Source of the DNA: Fasciola hepatica
Lineage: Eukaryota > Platyhelminthes > Trematoda > Plagiorchiida > Fasciolidae
Reading direction: 5' to 3'
Assembly (NCBI GenBank): GCA_948099385.1
Contig: CANUEZ040000167.1
Span: forward strand, 888,001 to 952,000
Length of the DNA stretch: 64,000 nucleotides
The notes under the pieces were generated by a model. The model ran no database searches, was not told the DNA's origin, and saw nothing but the letters and a program-made list of their open reading frames with translations. This document shows, piece after piece, positions 32,373-45,433 of the stretch; position 1 is the stretch's first letter, and each line of letters begins with the position of its first letter. Made by a program: the position numbers and the translations under genes.

Positions 32373-35330
32373 CTCATCATCATCATCGTACAGAGTTAAA
32401 CTGTAGGGCAAGCCCCACTGGCCACTGCCTTTCTCACTATCTTGCACGTTGAATTAGAAAGTATAAATATACAAGATGGACAGGGAGTGGACCTACATGG
32501 GTGGGAAAAGGAAAAAATGCCCTAGTAGCCAACACAAGGAATACACAGTCTAACTGTACAAACGCACATCAATCGGTCATTCTGATTCGACAGAAAGTGA
32601 CAACACGCTCGCCACTGTTCTCTGTTCGCAGCCATATCCTTCAGTGTCTCCAGCCAACTGGTAGACGGATCTTTTGGAACCCAACCACGAAAACGTGAAG
32701 CACCTATTTTTCCTAAGTTGGCTGTACATTTCCTCATTCCTCGCTGCCACGTCATCTGTTGACCTCCACGTGGTCTCATCCACTCCCTAGGAGGAACGGA
32801 GAATAGGACACGGTACGGTAGACGTATGTTTGCCAAACGTAACACATGCCCAAACCAACGAAGTCTACTAGGTTGGATACGTCGTGACAAAACGTTTTTC
32901 GAATTAGTACCCAATACTCTACTTCTTATCTCATCATTGCTCACTCGGCTAATCCACCCGATCTTAGCGATACTACGTAAACATCGGTGGTTGAAAACCT
33001 GAAGACGACGAATATCTTCATCACACAGACTCCAAGTTTCACAACCATACAACAAAACTGAACGCACAGTGGCACAGTATACACGACCTTTCAACTTCAG
33101 TGAAATATCGGATCGGCGCCGCAAGTGCTTCAGTCCAGCGTACGCCGCTCGAGCTTTGGATATCCGCGTACTCACCTCTACTACTGTGCTCCCATCCGTC
33201 GTCACGCAGCTACCGAGGTAGGTGAAGTGATCGACAATTGCCAGCACTTCCCCATCGAGCATCAAGCTCGGAATCGTTGACGTCCAGTCTTGTAACATCA
33301 CCTTGCACTTTGAAGGTGCAAAGCGCATGCCGAATAAAGCTACAGCCCTTCCGAGTTTATCTAGTGCACGCTGAGCATGTTCCGTGGATTCGGACAAGCA
33401 GACAACGTAGTCCGCGTAATCTAGGTCACGTAGTTTTTCACTATTTCCTAGTTCGACGCCTATATCTTGAAGATTCTGCAGCGCACTGTCCATTATTTCG
33501 CCCATGACGAAGTTGAACAGGAATGGAAACAGGACATCCCTGTCGAACACCACTGATCGTTTCGAACGGACCGGATAGCTCACCGTAAACTCTAACACGG
33601 CCAGAAGTATGAGAATACAATGATCTCATTAGGTTCACGAACTTCTGTGGCATACTCTTTCGATGAAGAACACTGAAAAGTGCTGTTCGATCAACTGAAT
33701 CGAAGGCGCTTTTCAGGTTGAAAAAAATCATTATTGTCGGTCGACGGTGCGTGTGATGCTTATGAAGTAGTCGTCGAAGAGTAAAAATCTGGTCGATGCA
33801 TCTCCGACCTGGGCGGAATCCAGCCTGCTGTTCGCGGACATTCCTCTGGCGAGCCGGTGTAAGACGGTGCAGCAAAAACAAAGTTAATACTTTGGTGACT
33901 ATTTGGATTAAGCTTATCCCACGATAATTACTACAGTCATTGAGTATTTCCTTCTTGAAGATGGTAACAATCAATGACTCGCTCCATATTCACGGAATAC
34001 ACTCCTCGTTCCAAATGTCACAGAGCAAAGCGGTAAGTGATTTTATCAACGCCTCACCACCCAGTTTGAAAAGAACTGGAGGAAGTTCGTCGGGACCCGC
34101 CGGTTTCCCTCGCTTTAGTGATCGATTGCATGACTCTACTTCTACTTCCGATGGGGGCTCGAATGATATCACCCAAGGAGTCATAGTTGTTGACACGGGA
34201 GTAACTACACTAGCGTGCGGCCAGCTAAACTGTTCCTTGAAGTATTCGGCCCAACGGTCAAGCCCTTGCTGTTTGCTATAGATGAGTTCTCCATTTCCAT
34301 TGCAAATCGTTTCACTGACCGGGGTTCGCCGTCTACCGGTGTCACGAATGAGTTTGAACAGTCTTTGACTGTTACCTGAAGCAGCTGCTATTTCCATTTC
34401 TTCAGCTACTTTGATCCATCAATTTTCGCGATCATTCTTAAGGATTTTCGTAACTTGCCTTTGCAGCTTTCTCCACATCTCATTCATCTCCTTACGGTTC
34501 GAGAGCTGACGCTTTTGCTCCATTATACTCAGCGACTCTTGCGAGATCCAGTGTCTTTGATGGACATCGGATCTAAGACCACAGGCAAAACCAGCTGCCA
34601 CATGCATCGCCTGTTTGATATGAGCCCAATGCTCATCTGCAATACTGTTCGTCGTAGATCCTAGGTCATGTACTAACTTCTGCTCATACCGGGTGCGTAC
34701 TTCTGGATCACACATACGTTGCACGGCTAATCGGGTTTGCGGTTTGCGACGATGACCATGGAGCTGGAGAGATAATCGCATTAAAACTAAAGTGTGGTCC
34801 GACTCTACGTATGTGGACCAGTAAGATCTACAGTTGTGAACAGAACTGGTCCACCGGCAGCTTACGGTGATATGACCAATCTGGCTTAAAGTACCTGTAG
34901 AGTTAGAGCACGATGTCGCTGTGCGACGCGAGCTGTGTCGGAAATTGGTGTTAGACAAGAACAATCGATTGTGTGCACAAAACTGGAGAAGCCTATCCCC
35001 GTTATCTGTACGCTGAGTGGGTAAACCACAATGCCCACCTAAACAGGCTTCTGACACTAAGTTTGCCAACTTGTGCGTTGAAGTCACCAGCTAGCACTAC
35101 AATGTCAGAACCTTTACTAATGCGAGCGAGGGTGGCGAGTGCATCATAGAACTCATTTTTGCAAGTCTGAGCTGCAGTCCGTTGGGGCGTACGCCGAGAT
35201 CACAAACAAATCGCGGTTAACAGAATTATCCTTTCGAACGCCGACTGACCCTTGGAGTCTCATGAACCTACAGAAAGAATAAACAGCCTCGAAATACCAT
35301 AGGTATTGTTGGCCGTGATGAGCAGTCCAT
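32373..35330 (-). pseudogene. RTE-clade LINE (SR2-like), decayed
   Basis: On minus: endonuclease from about 35,330 (VISAYAPTD near 35,190, VLAGDFNAQVGKL near 35,090, GLPTQRTDNGDRLLQF, VESDHTLV near 34,800). RT follows: GKPAGPDELPP near 34,110, NYRGISL near 33,920, GFRPGRRC near 33,810, FNLKSAFDSVDR near 33,700, GVRQGCPVS near 33,530, then LDYADYVVCL near 33,420. The YADD core has become YADY, losing the second catalytic Asp, and motif A has Asn where the first Asp belongs. The C-terminus (LLYGCETWSL, RLRWFGHVLRL) is typical of trematode RTE elements and ends near 32,530. A (CAT)n tract marks the 3' end. Four frame blocks separated by stops show it is dead. The 5' endonuclease start is missing. 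Confidence 0.9.
32374..32387 (-). repeat. Short tandem tail of the RTE element
   Basis: Four CAT units on plus read as (ATG)n on the element's strand. RTE-type LINEs commonly end in short tandem repeats rather than poly-A. Its place, about 150 bases after the last coding text, fits a 3' end. Confidence 0.6.
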
Positions 35331-36739
35331 AGAAGGTGAAAGATTGGGGAATTAATCGAAGGATGCAGATAATTTAGATCAATTAATTTGTTCAGTGCAA
35401 CAGCGTCATGTGACGGAGGTCCAAAAACCGAGCAGCACTAAGAAGTGAAAGTACCTTGTGAGGCAGCTAGATGATGACGGCGTAAGGGGCTAGGAAAAGC
35501 AGAGCAAATATAGTTACTGAGAGATCGTAGTAGCGAGGACTCTAAGTGCAGAAAGGGAACTGGGAATTAAAACTCACTTTACTTTAAGGATGCACCAGCT
35601 GTAACGGCGAATATAGTAAGGGCGAAATGGGTAGATGGAAGATCAAAGGGGACAAGTACTGGCAGAACGTACTGCTTGAAACCGTTCATGGAATTCATGA
35701 TATAGTGATTTCTTCATAACGGGTGTAAGGCGGAGAAATAAATCAACCTGAAAAGTGAGGAAAATATGTGTGGAAAAGAGCAAATAAAGCAGATGAGAAA
35801 ACTCGCCAAATAGAAGAGGGTGAGTGGGGGCCAATCAAATCATTTTAGTGTGGATAGAACACGATGAAAGTCTAGGAGAAAGGAGGCATCTCTGATGGAA
35901 CAGTAAGCGCAAGAAAGTGTACTTGGCAGAGCAACGACGAGGGAGCTGGAGAGCTGCATGCCTCTGAGCAGTTGCATAAAGGAAACGAAATGAAAGAAGG
36001 AGATCGGAGCAACTTCCAGAGAAAAGATCAAGAAGGATTTGCACAGACAAGCAATATATATATATCCTAGTAAGGGACTGATAGTAAGAGTGGCCATGAG
36101 ATTCTGAGGGTGGACGGAGAGTTTTGAGATTGAAATGGGCTTGGGTACACGTGAGGTTATTTATGAAAAACGAGGGGAAAATGGACAAAATCTACAAGTG
36201 CACAAACTGTGGTAGAACGACAAAGGCGGTAATAGGGACAAAGTGGCTTGGTGCCCAAACTATGAGGGAACACAGGGAGGGGGGGGGTTAGATTACTCAA
36301 AAACCGGTTAGGTGGGCCACCGTGGCAAGGTGAAGGCGATGGAGGTGTGTGATCTACGAACGGTTACGTTTGATTCAGCAGTGACAGTGAAATCCACTAT
36401 CGGTGCCAGGGAGTGGGGCTGACCGTGAGCCGGACACCCAAACTAAAAACAATCAATGAGGTAAAAGCAAGTGTTGTTCTCAAGGCTAGTTGTGCCAGCA
36501 AGTAATTTCAGACTTCTTGCAGCTCCAGCTTGCTGCAGACAACGTGATGATTGCAACCGCGCCTTGGACCTTCGGGACTGGCACAAATAGCCATTGACGG
36601 TTGTGCTTGTGGGGCGTAATTTAACGGTGAAGGTATATGATCCACGATCGGGAAGCAAGGTGCGGGGTATCGGAAGGTGGAACCCGAGAGAAAGGCTGTT
36701 GGCAGAAGACCACAGGACAGTGTTGTCCAAGTACATTTA
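35331..36739. other. No recognisable gene
   Basis: Purine-rich DNA with short open frames on minus (36,188-35,835 and 35,834-35,643) that look accidental. It includes a small (TA)n run near 36,055 and a G run near 36,280. The right-hand end may be the far 3' flank of the LINE-A copy that follows. Confidence 0.4.
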
Positions 36740-37345
36740 TAATGGAAGTGGCCAAGACAGTGCCAGGGCTTTTGACCAAATTTGGGGGGGAAATGTGCAC
36801 CAGCGTAGAACTAGAAAGGAAAAACAGGTAGAAAAGGGCAGTCCGGGTGTACCCCAGCTGTGAATCAACAGTTGAAGGAGGCAAATAAAAATCTCTGAAG
36901 GATGAAGGATAAGGGCATCTAAGATTACGGATGAAGTAATACGCAGGGTGTGGGAAAGAATTGGCTCTTCGATTCCGTTCAGTCGGTCAGGGGATGACCA
37001 CGGCTGGTCAAGCTTCGAGCATTCTATCGTAGAGGCGAGACTGTTTGTCGCTGACCGTGTCCGCGATTTGCGGGTGTGCAGTTTTTGAAGGAGACGACTG
37101 GACTGATGAATCGAGGCCCCTCTTGGAAGCTATATCTTCAGCTAGGTACATTTGACGTAGCTGTAGTGCACGGGTAATGGTGAGAAATGAGGTGGTTACC
37201 GACTAAAATTGGGCTTGATCTTAGAAGCTCGGTTGATGATGGGCAACTAAGTCCAGAGCTTAGAGTAGACGAGGAGGGAACAGTATACAAGTATGGCCGA
37301 TTTGATTACGGTAGAAGTGAAAGTAAGAGGCATATGCCGAAGTGG

Positions 37346-37702
37346 ATGCGAAGACCAAATACTAAAAATCCTTCCAAATGTTCTAGGTGCAATGTATATT
37401 TGAATATATTTGACAGTAGTTTGAAAAGCTTGTCCATAAACCACACTTTTTCACGTATCTTTATCCGTGTGAGATATTTGAACTTGGCCTCGAAACGTTT
37501 CTGACTGTCATGCCGAGCCATGGGGCTTTGAACCCTTGGGTTTTACTACGAAGTTTAGTTGGCCGCATACTTGAGGATTGTGTGTATCTGTACCTTTTGT
37601 GCGGCTCAATTTAGCACCAAAGAGACTGCGAAACAATCTTGCTCTGATTATTGGGATTCGTTTAAATCGGCTACGCGCTGCTCGATTTGCGAGAATTGAC
37701 TT
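37346..37702 (+). repeat. SINE-like element, copy C, with empty site in window
   Basis: A 357-bp core flanked by perfect GAAGTGG duplications (37,339-37,345 and 37,703-37,709). The related LINE copy at 63 kb has a single GAAGTGG in the matching place (63,094-63,100, reverse strand) and no insert, so the insertion and its 7-bp duplication are directly visible. The core matches copies A and B from AAATAC..AAAA.CCTTCC at the start to TTTGCGAGAATTGA at the end. No ORF of note and no terminal inverted repeats. Confidence 0.88.
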
Positions 37703-37715
37703 GAAGTGGTTAAGA

Positions 37716-38399
37716 GGTTTCACAGCGGGAGCTTAGTGGGTCAGAGGGAAAAGACCAGTTATGAAGCAGTTTGCCCGAGAAGGCTCAATTTACCCTCAAG
37801 CGGCGGAGCCAGAGTGGGTTGACATGCAGATGTTCTCCATAGCCGAACGACATGACCAACCAATTGATCGTTTGGCAAAAAGCCTTTGTAAGCCTTATAG
37901 AGCAACTCCGTGTGAAATGTCAGAAAAGATTGTCGGACGGCATTCGAGTGAGAGCCCCAACTGGGATTTGCAGTTTTGATAATGCTGCTTCGGAGACGAA
38001 AAAAGGGTGGAACTAGGGCTACACTTCTCCTGGCCTTGGCCGCTCGGGTGGCGGCGTGTCCAGAGGAGTCAAGGGAGCTGGAGTAGGTGGGGCCCAAACC
38101 GGGGATGGTAGGTCGACAGTCAACTGAGGACCCGAGAAGAGTCAAGGACTCTTGGGCAACTGTAATTCGTAGGGTTAAACCTTGTGCTTATTGGCAGAAA
38201 ATTCAGCTTCCAGGATTGGCACCATCAGTCAATTGCAGAGAAGTCCGTGGAAGTGTAACTAAGTGCAGAGGCATCATCAACAGACATGAAAAAGCAGGCT
38301 ATCTTCAGATTATCGACAAATAGGAGAGAAGTGCTAAGAAGCACTAGATTCAGTGCTTCATTTACTTGTATATGAGAAATAGAGTGAAACCCGGTACAT
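37716..38399. repeat. 684-bp identical inverted tract, copy 1
   Basis: Pairs base for base with 62,404-63,087 (positions sum to 100,803); I saw no mismatch in the parts compared. On both sides the two LINE copies remain alignable but differ at many positions with indels. It encodes decayed LINE-A RT C-terminal text on minus. Confidence 0.9.
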
Positions 38400-41010
38400 T
38401 GCCCTGCATAAAGCTACTTGTGCCAGGTTTCGGGTAAGGGACATGGCCGTATTTTACTAAGGCTTGAGGACCTTAAGTGAGATGATACTACAAAGAATAG
38501 ACCACTAGGTCGGTTGACGTCAAAAGAACGCAGTCTGGCAATAAGAACTGGTGTGGAACAAGATAGAAGGACTTATATAACTCAAGGTGAACCATGACTA
38601 ATGCCCGTCCGTCATCGGCAATTCTTGTGAACAGGTTGAAGAAATCGAGTCGGAGAGTGATGCGTGACCGAGATTTGAGAAACCCGTGCTGTCTATTGCT
38701 TAAAAGGTTTGAAGTAGGGACAGGTTATAATACAATCCTCGTCGATACTTTTCTTCACTCTGGAAATGACAGGGGTGTGAATATTGAGACTCTACTTAGC
38801 GAGTTAGTGTGAAGGGTCCCTTTCGTAAGCTTCCGTTTGTATTGCGCCAAACCGGAACTGAGTGAGAAGTAAATACTTCTGGTAATAGCAGTGGTAGGTC
38901 CAATTCACCGTTATTGATCAAAGCCGGGTGCAACCTATCTGGTCCAAGATAAGCAGACGCTTTCTAACGTGAAACGAGCCCCGAAATCTTGTTTGCATTA
39001 AACGTTAGGGTAGATAAACACAAACCGGTGGTATCAGGAGGATGTGAGGATCTACGTCATTACTAGGGGCCACAGAGCTAGCGAAGTGAAGGTCAAAGGC
39101 TCCAAAGATATCATAAAAGGGGTTACCGAAGCTCTATTTGGTAAAACAACAAAATACGTGGTAGCTTCTGCTTTCAAATTCCTAGATTTGCTTGGAGGTG
39201 AGAATTGCTCTGCATTATTTGGATGTCCCAGAGCTTTAGCTTCTTCACTGTGAAGCCGAATTTGCCTCAGAAAACAGATATTTGAGAGGCGCGTTGGTCT
39301 GTTGAGGATGGGGAAATCGTGGCTTCAGATGTAAAGTGCTGCTCCGTAAGATACTTTTGTTGAATGGAGGAGAGCTTGGATCTCCTAAGAGGAGAGTTTG
39401 GGACATTGTAACTGATTTGTGACAGTTGATCTCCCAAGTCAGGACGAATATAATCAGCAGCCTGTGGGGGTCAGCAGTTAGACGAAAGCTACCACAATCT
39501 AGGTTGCGGAAGTGGCTGGGCAAAGGATTCCGATCGAAACGAAGGAAAATGTTGCCTAGGGTCAGATATCTCGATAGATACAGATGGAATGGAAGGCGGC
39601 TTGCCATTGTCTTGTGGAAGCTTCCTGAAAAGCAGTGCAGAATAGAAGCCTAAAGGTTGGAAACGTTTTGAATGAATATAATATTTAAAATAATAGCGTT
39701 TCTAGTACGTATTTTACGGTGTTGCATCCAACTCCAAATGTGAGTACGGGAGACAAAGTCTATTACTTTGAGAGGCGCTGTGAGTGTAGCCAAGGATGTT
39801 TTAGGCCATTTTAAGTCACTGGCTGTGACTTTCACTGCCGAGGGTAGAAGTAAAAGGTTATCAGTGGCTTCAGTCAAAGGATATAGTTCAGTATTAGCAG
39901 AGGAGAGCGATCGATGGACACAACCGACGTGTATAGCGATAGTTTACAACTGTATCTTAGGCGGTAGAGGATTCGGGATTGTGTCGAACACGTGTCTGCT
40001 GAGAGGTGCTGAAAGGGAGTGCCGTGCACACACTAAGATGATATCAGGACTTGAATTTTGATATAGTGCTTGCAGTGGAGGAGCCTATCTAAAATAGACC
40101 AAGAATTAAACAAAATTACTGGTTACGCATTTGTGTGGAGATGGGTATCTGGGCCGAGTAAGGTGGAGGAGTTAATGAATAACGTGGATGAAGGATCAGG
40201 TGGCAAAGGATGCCGTGCCTTAGGGAGAGGATATCTATCGAGGAAAAAACTTGAGTGTCCACGGCTGAGCCGAGAATTGATCCAGGGGAACCAGTTGGGT
40301 GCTTATATAGTAAAAGATTAGAGCAGCAAACAAGCACCTGCCATCTAAACCGAATAGACGAGAATTGGCTGGAGGACCATCGTTGTTTGGGATTATTAAC
40401 AGGTTGGTGAAGGATTACCGATGTAGTCCATAGGGTGGGTACCCTGGGGTCAGGGAAATGGAGGGCACCGTTCAGAAAAAAGTGATTTCTTGATTGCGGA
40501 TACAAAACCTGTTAAACGGAAGCAGTGTAGGCCTGACAGGTGAGAGCAGGAGTGGGGTGTGTGTGAATACCCGATGGATAGTGGGAACTGGGAGTGGGAA
40601 GGGATTGGAAAGATTTGGAAAGCTTTTGGGATTCATGAGGTATACGGGGCCGGCCACGGGTGAATACGGATATGTCGAGTAAGGAAGCAATATACAGACA
40701 TGATCCTGCAGTAATTGCTAGTACACACTGGTGGTACCTTGGGACTAGGGGGAGACGGGTGGAGCCGGGCGTAGGGAAATGGTGGTGACATGCCAAGGCG
40801 GTGATACGGGGGCAGCTGTCAGGGGGGCAGGAAGGGATATAGGGTAGCAAAGGAGATGGAAGATTAGTACTTCCCGTTAGGGTGGAAGAAGGGTGAAATA
40901 GGGGTGGCGGAGGTGAGGCAGAGGAGCATTTGGTAGCAAGTTTGTAGATTTGATGGTTACTCCTATGCATAGGGTCGATGGAGTTGGATGGTGCTAGATG
41001 GTAGCCCAAC

Positions 41011-44000
41011 TGGTCGCCCCCTACTGGGTCTGAGAGTACGCTTCCAGGAAATGCCGATTGGGACTAAAGGCCTTCGAGTGAGGTGACCGATTGAACAAGC
41101 GCAGATCTGGGTTGAGCAAAAGGTGAGCTTGCTGTAAGTTTATGGATGCACTTGTAAGAAGCACTATAACGCGACGGGTTTGAGCCTTCGCCTGCCTTAT
41201 CAGCAAGGCTTTCATTACCGTCAAGTTCCTCTGCTATGGCTCGAAAACATCGAGCTGTGGGGCTGAGAAAGAATATGAACACTTTAATGAACAGGACACC
41301 GGAGCTTGTAAATACAGAATTTGGACAGTCAGTGACCGAAGTATTTTGCAGGATCCCGAACTCCTTTGAATCCCACAGGCCTTTGTCACCCGATTTTACC
41401 CAGTTCCAACATGACCATATTTAAAAAGGAAACTTGGAGACTGATCTAATGTTCAAAAAGTCAGAACGGTAGCAAACGGCTGGCATCAGCATTCAGTAAA
41501 CAGCTTTATCAGTTGGAACTGACGCCAAATGTAAATACTTATATGATTCCCAGTAAGAAGTACGATCAGTTGTGATAAATTTGCGGTCTTGATCGGAAGT
41601 AGACACCGGAGGCGGTCTTAAGGTGAATAAACGTAATGAAGTACTTGCGAACGACAAAGCGGACATAGTAGGCTGCAAAGAGCTTACGGTTCTGTGACTT
41701 TTAAAAGTTAGACGGTGCGCTTGCACTAACGGAAATCATAGAGGGGGCGGATAAAGGCTGACGGGGCGCGTTCTAGCCTGTGACAATAGACGGTTGGCCA
41801 ATCATCCGTAGTGGCCGGATTAGTGAAAAGGTAGGATGTCAGGTCATAGCTGAAGAAGCTGGCCGTTCGAACCCCAGATAGATCGACCATTTCAAACGGA
41901 AATCTTAACATAATAATGTAAGCAAGATTTTCAAGCCGTGGTTGGAGAGTAAAACAACATGCCAGCGGCGATGGAAAAAGGGCGGGACTATGGTCAACAC
42001 CATGCTGTCAAGAAAACAAAGGTGTCAATGAACTAAAATTGCTTGAGCCAAGAATGAAGTGACCAAAGAAATCAATAATTTTCGTGCTGACTCGATAATT
42101 CCGGCTCCAGCACAGTTCAGTATTCCTTCGTTGCTGTTGCATTGGCACGATGCTTATTACCGGCCGGTTACATACATATGTATACCCGAATTCGCAGAAC
42201 CTAGGCAGTGCTCCATGCAAGTCAGGGGCATGATTCGGCTCTGTCGGTAATTGTTTGTTCATTTTAGTGAGCTCCGGAGCGCAGCCGATTACAACTCCCA
42301 TCTTCCTTCAGTCTCCGCATTTATGTACTTCGAGTTGAGAAAGTTACCACGGTTGACAACCAGTTAGGTTCCGCTCTGTCTCAGGTACCATTGCAGCGCA
42401 ACCTTTGATAAAATACTCGCTAATTTTTGCAGTGACTTCCCTTGAACAAATAATGGTCTTTAAAAAGGTTCCTAATAAACGGGGGTCCTCTTGAGGCCAG
42501 ACTGTTGTTATCTCATAAGCATAGGCCACCGAATTTGTGTGGCTTTCATCTATTATGCGGGTAGATTTTTCGCGTGGCGTAAAGCCAACTTGTAAACCCA
42601 TAAATGCTTCGTCTCTAAAGGCCTCCTACACGAATTTCAAATTGAACACAAGCTGTAGAATCCAGCAAGTTTATTGGTTGCGACGTAATGTACAAGGGCT
42701 CTCGGTCTTTCGTGAAGGTGCCGTCAAAATGTCTCTAGTAGCAACTATCCGAAAGGTTTTCCGCAGCGTAGGTTCCGTTGGGACCACTAGTTCTTTTTCC
42801 AGGACCCAATAAGCCATCGGTACTCTTGCCCTATTTAGTATGTGTGTGGGGGACGACGTTGCTTCTTTCAAGTGGTCCCCTCTGTTTGTTTCTCGCGCTC
42901 GAATAAACGGCTTTAGCTTCGGAAGGTTTAGAAAGACCAGGCTCGGCGGACCCGGAAGGACTCCGGAGCGCATGGTTTGGCCATTGCGAAAGTATGCTGG
43001 ACTGACCTCCGACAAGCAATTACCGCGAGCAGTCTTGAAGTTTGGGTGCTCCGGTGTTTTCATAGACACAGTTTTATGAGTGACGAGGCAATAGTAAAAG
43101 ATGAGTATGGACTGTTTTCGAGGAAGTTACTGACGGCAAATTACTAGACATGAACTCAGAGGCAATTTGGTAATCGTGCAAGAGACGTTTTCTGGGAAGT
43201 GAGATTTGTGTTGGATGGAACACGATCAACTGAAGCAGAGTGGTTTGTGGGTAGAATAGCGTTTCTGGTGTTTTGTGAGTGTTTCAACCCTTGCAGTATA
43301 GGGTAGTGTTTGCCTTCACGGTCACTCGAGCCACACTGCCCACGCGAACGGCAGTCTCCAATTTCACGGTAGTGTTTAAGTACAAAAGATATAGCTTCAG
43401 CCAATTGATGTCATCGGATTTGTCTGAAACCTTGAAATTTCAAAATTTGCTTCAAGGAAGCGAATTGTGGGGTCTTTTGCATGTGCAGCAATCTTCATTG
43501 AAGCTAATTTCGATCTTCCTTAGATTGATCTAGTCTCAGTTAACATTATCGTAGCTCTTTTGTCATTAGGAATTTGGACACTTGTTGACCTTTGAGTTCA
43601 TGATTGGTCGTTGTGGCGGCCTCTTATTTTAATGTGTGGGAGTAAATTGTAAGCTTACCTTCGCCCTGGTCCCTAAGAAAGCTGGTCGGTTCACCGAAAG
43701 TCGGCCCCCTGTTCTCGACCTGGAAATAATGGATGCCCACTGTGACAGAAGATAGGGCCGTGGGTGTTGCGCTATGACACGGCGTCCGGCGATCGTTCAG
43801 GTCAGCTCAGCAACCGGGACTCTTCATTGTTGCTCAGCACAGCTTCTGCTAGTCCACCAGACTGACAATGGACCTTTATTCTATCTGTTTGGGCTGGGGA
43901 GCATCACTTGGTTTGTCAAAGCACGCTCCAAGAAGTATATGCCGATTCCGAATTTAAGTTTCATGATGCGCAATGTTTCTGCGTAACCTCCATGTTAGCT

Positions 44001-44999
44001 GGACCGATTGCCGTGCTACACCACGTCTTTGAAAGTGATATCACTGGTACGGTTTCCACTAAGGTGTCCAGCGAAACAAGTTGCAAACAGCTTTTCTAGA
44101 TATCCCTATGACCCAGATTAAATCAGGGTTTTTTTCCAAACAGTGGAATCTAATGTTAGCAACTAACTTACTTGTCAAAATGTCTTGCGATTTCCTGCTT
44201 AAGTCGGCTACCAATCGATTCATTCACCAAGTGGCGAACCGCAACCAACCTTGAAGCACCACGCGGTCTTGACTTCCTACCTCCTTGGTATATTATTCAG
44301 TACCACCGGTAGATATATACAGTGAAGCCAGTAACAAATATAAGGCTATTTGGCAAATTTTATGGTCCCAAGAAAGAGCCAGCTACTACCCATGGATGAT
44401 GCTCTGACCGTGCTATTGCCACTGGCATATATCGTCGATCCCCCCAAACATCCGAACAATGAAAGTCTACTGTCAGCTAGCAGCCTCCTGGAATCGATTG
44501 CCTCCAAAGGCCATCAAAGGATAAAAAATTCCAAAAAGGCCGTAGATTTTATTTTTTCAAATCACTTGGTTCTTTCCTTGATAGAACAGTTATGTTGCTT
44601 ACGGTCTGTGGCATGCCATACCACGGGCTCTACTGCAAAAGACCAAGAAAGCGGTTACATCGAAACACGTTCCCGCTACTGCTTCATTTCTCGGAGGACA
44701 GCACTCTCATAGATTTCGTTTAAAAGAGTCCATTGCAAGGTCCACTTCATCTTAAAATATGAAAACAACTTCTGACAAAAGCCATCCGCAGGGGGAGGTC
44801 CTTAGATTGATTGCCGACGACCAGGTACTCTCGCCACCCTCTGATCCAGTGTCACAAAACCCCCTGACCAATTTTCCACCGTCTGTGGTTCACCTCCACT
44901 CGCTTTGACCAGTGTACGAGCGCAACATGTGGAAATAGATGTGCCCCGTTCGCCTCTACTTCTAAAATATCTCTCCATACTGCTCCATGTTGCACCCCA
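41011..44999. other. Unassigned 4-kb stretch
   Basis: No element could be named here. Two neighbouring minus frames, 43,069-42,671 (132 codons) and 42,601-42,344 (85 codons), have ordinary globular composition and may be pieces of one decayed gene, but I recognise no motif. A plus frame at 44,350-44,712 (120 codons) is likewise unassigned. I saw no tRNA, no LTR and no copy of the SINE-like family. Confidence 0.35.
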
Positions 45000-45239
45000 G
45001 TCTCCACTATCGTCTACCCACTTCAGAGCAATACAGCTCCTCCCCTCAGCCAGCAACCATTCACGCCCCAGTCACCTGTTTTCCTTAATGCCCAAGACCT
45101 CCCCGTCAATGACGTATTATGCTCTCAGCCTTATTCGGCAACCGACCCACGTGCTCTCCATCTAACCTGTTTGTTGTCCATCTTGTCCCCACCGAGGGCT
45201 TGCAAAATCGTGCCGCTCGCCCTGGCGCTAGCCCACCAG

Positions 45240-45433
45240 TGCATCTATTCGGTCTCCCGGCGATCCAAGTACACAACTGCTACGTACCAAATCCATCAAT
45301 TCGGAGGCCGCCGTCATCACGTCGACGGACGCAGTACCCCATCACAAATTTTCCACTAAGTGTACTGCCTCCATCGTTAGCTCTCTCAAACCCGAATCAT
45401 GCAGGACGAGTTACCAGCATAGTTGCCAACCGG
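45240..45433 (+). repeat. Source arm of a local inverted repeat
   Basis: About 194 bases that recur inverted at 46,117-46,310 with a few differences; the translations agree over LPAIQVHNCY, then SLALSNPNHAGRV. It lies inside the LINE-A 5' region, so this is probably the original site. The arms are 683 bases apart and could form a hairpin in RNA or single-stranded DNA. Confidence 0.88.

Larger units (their letters stand above)
36740..41010 (-). pseudogene. LINE-A-related copy with a SINE-like insertion
   Basis: On minus, a Pro/Ser-rich 5' part (41,010-40,512) is followed by endonuclease text (VGCVHRSLSSANTEL near 39,930, matching VGCIYRPPRNDTSTF of the intact copy), linker KALGHPNNAEQF near 39,220, RT start RLHPALINNG near 38,910, SNRQHGFLKSRS near 38,680 and the weak FADD match VDNLKI near 38,305. 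The C-terminal coding part is split by the repeat at 37,346-37,702. Coding text ends near 37,190, and 36,740-37,190 is 3' flank related to 63,250-63,670. Many stops; dead. A 684-bp part (37,716-38,399) is identical to an inverted copy at 62,404-63,087 although the flanks are diverged. Confidence 0.8.
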
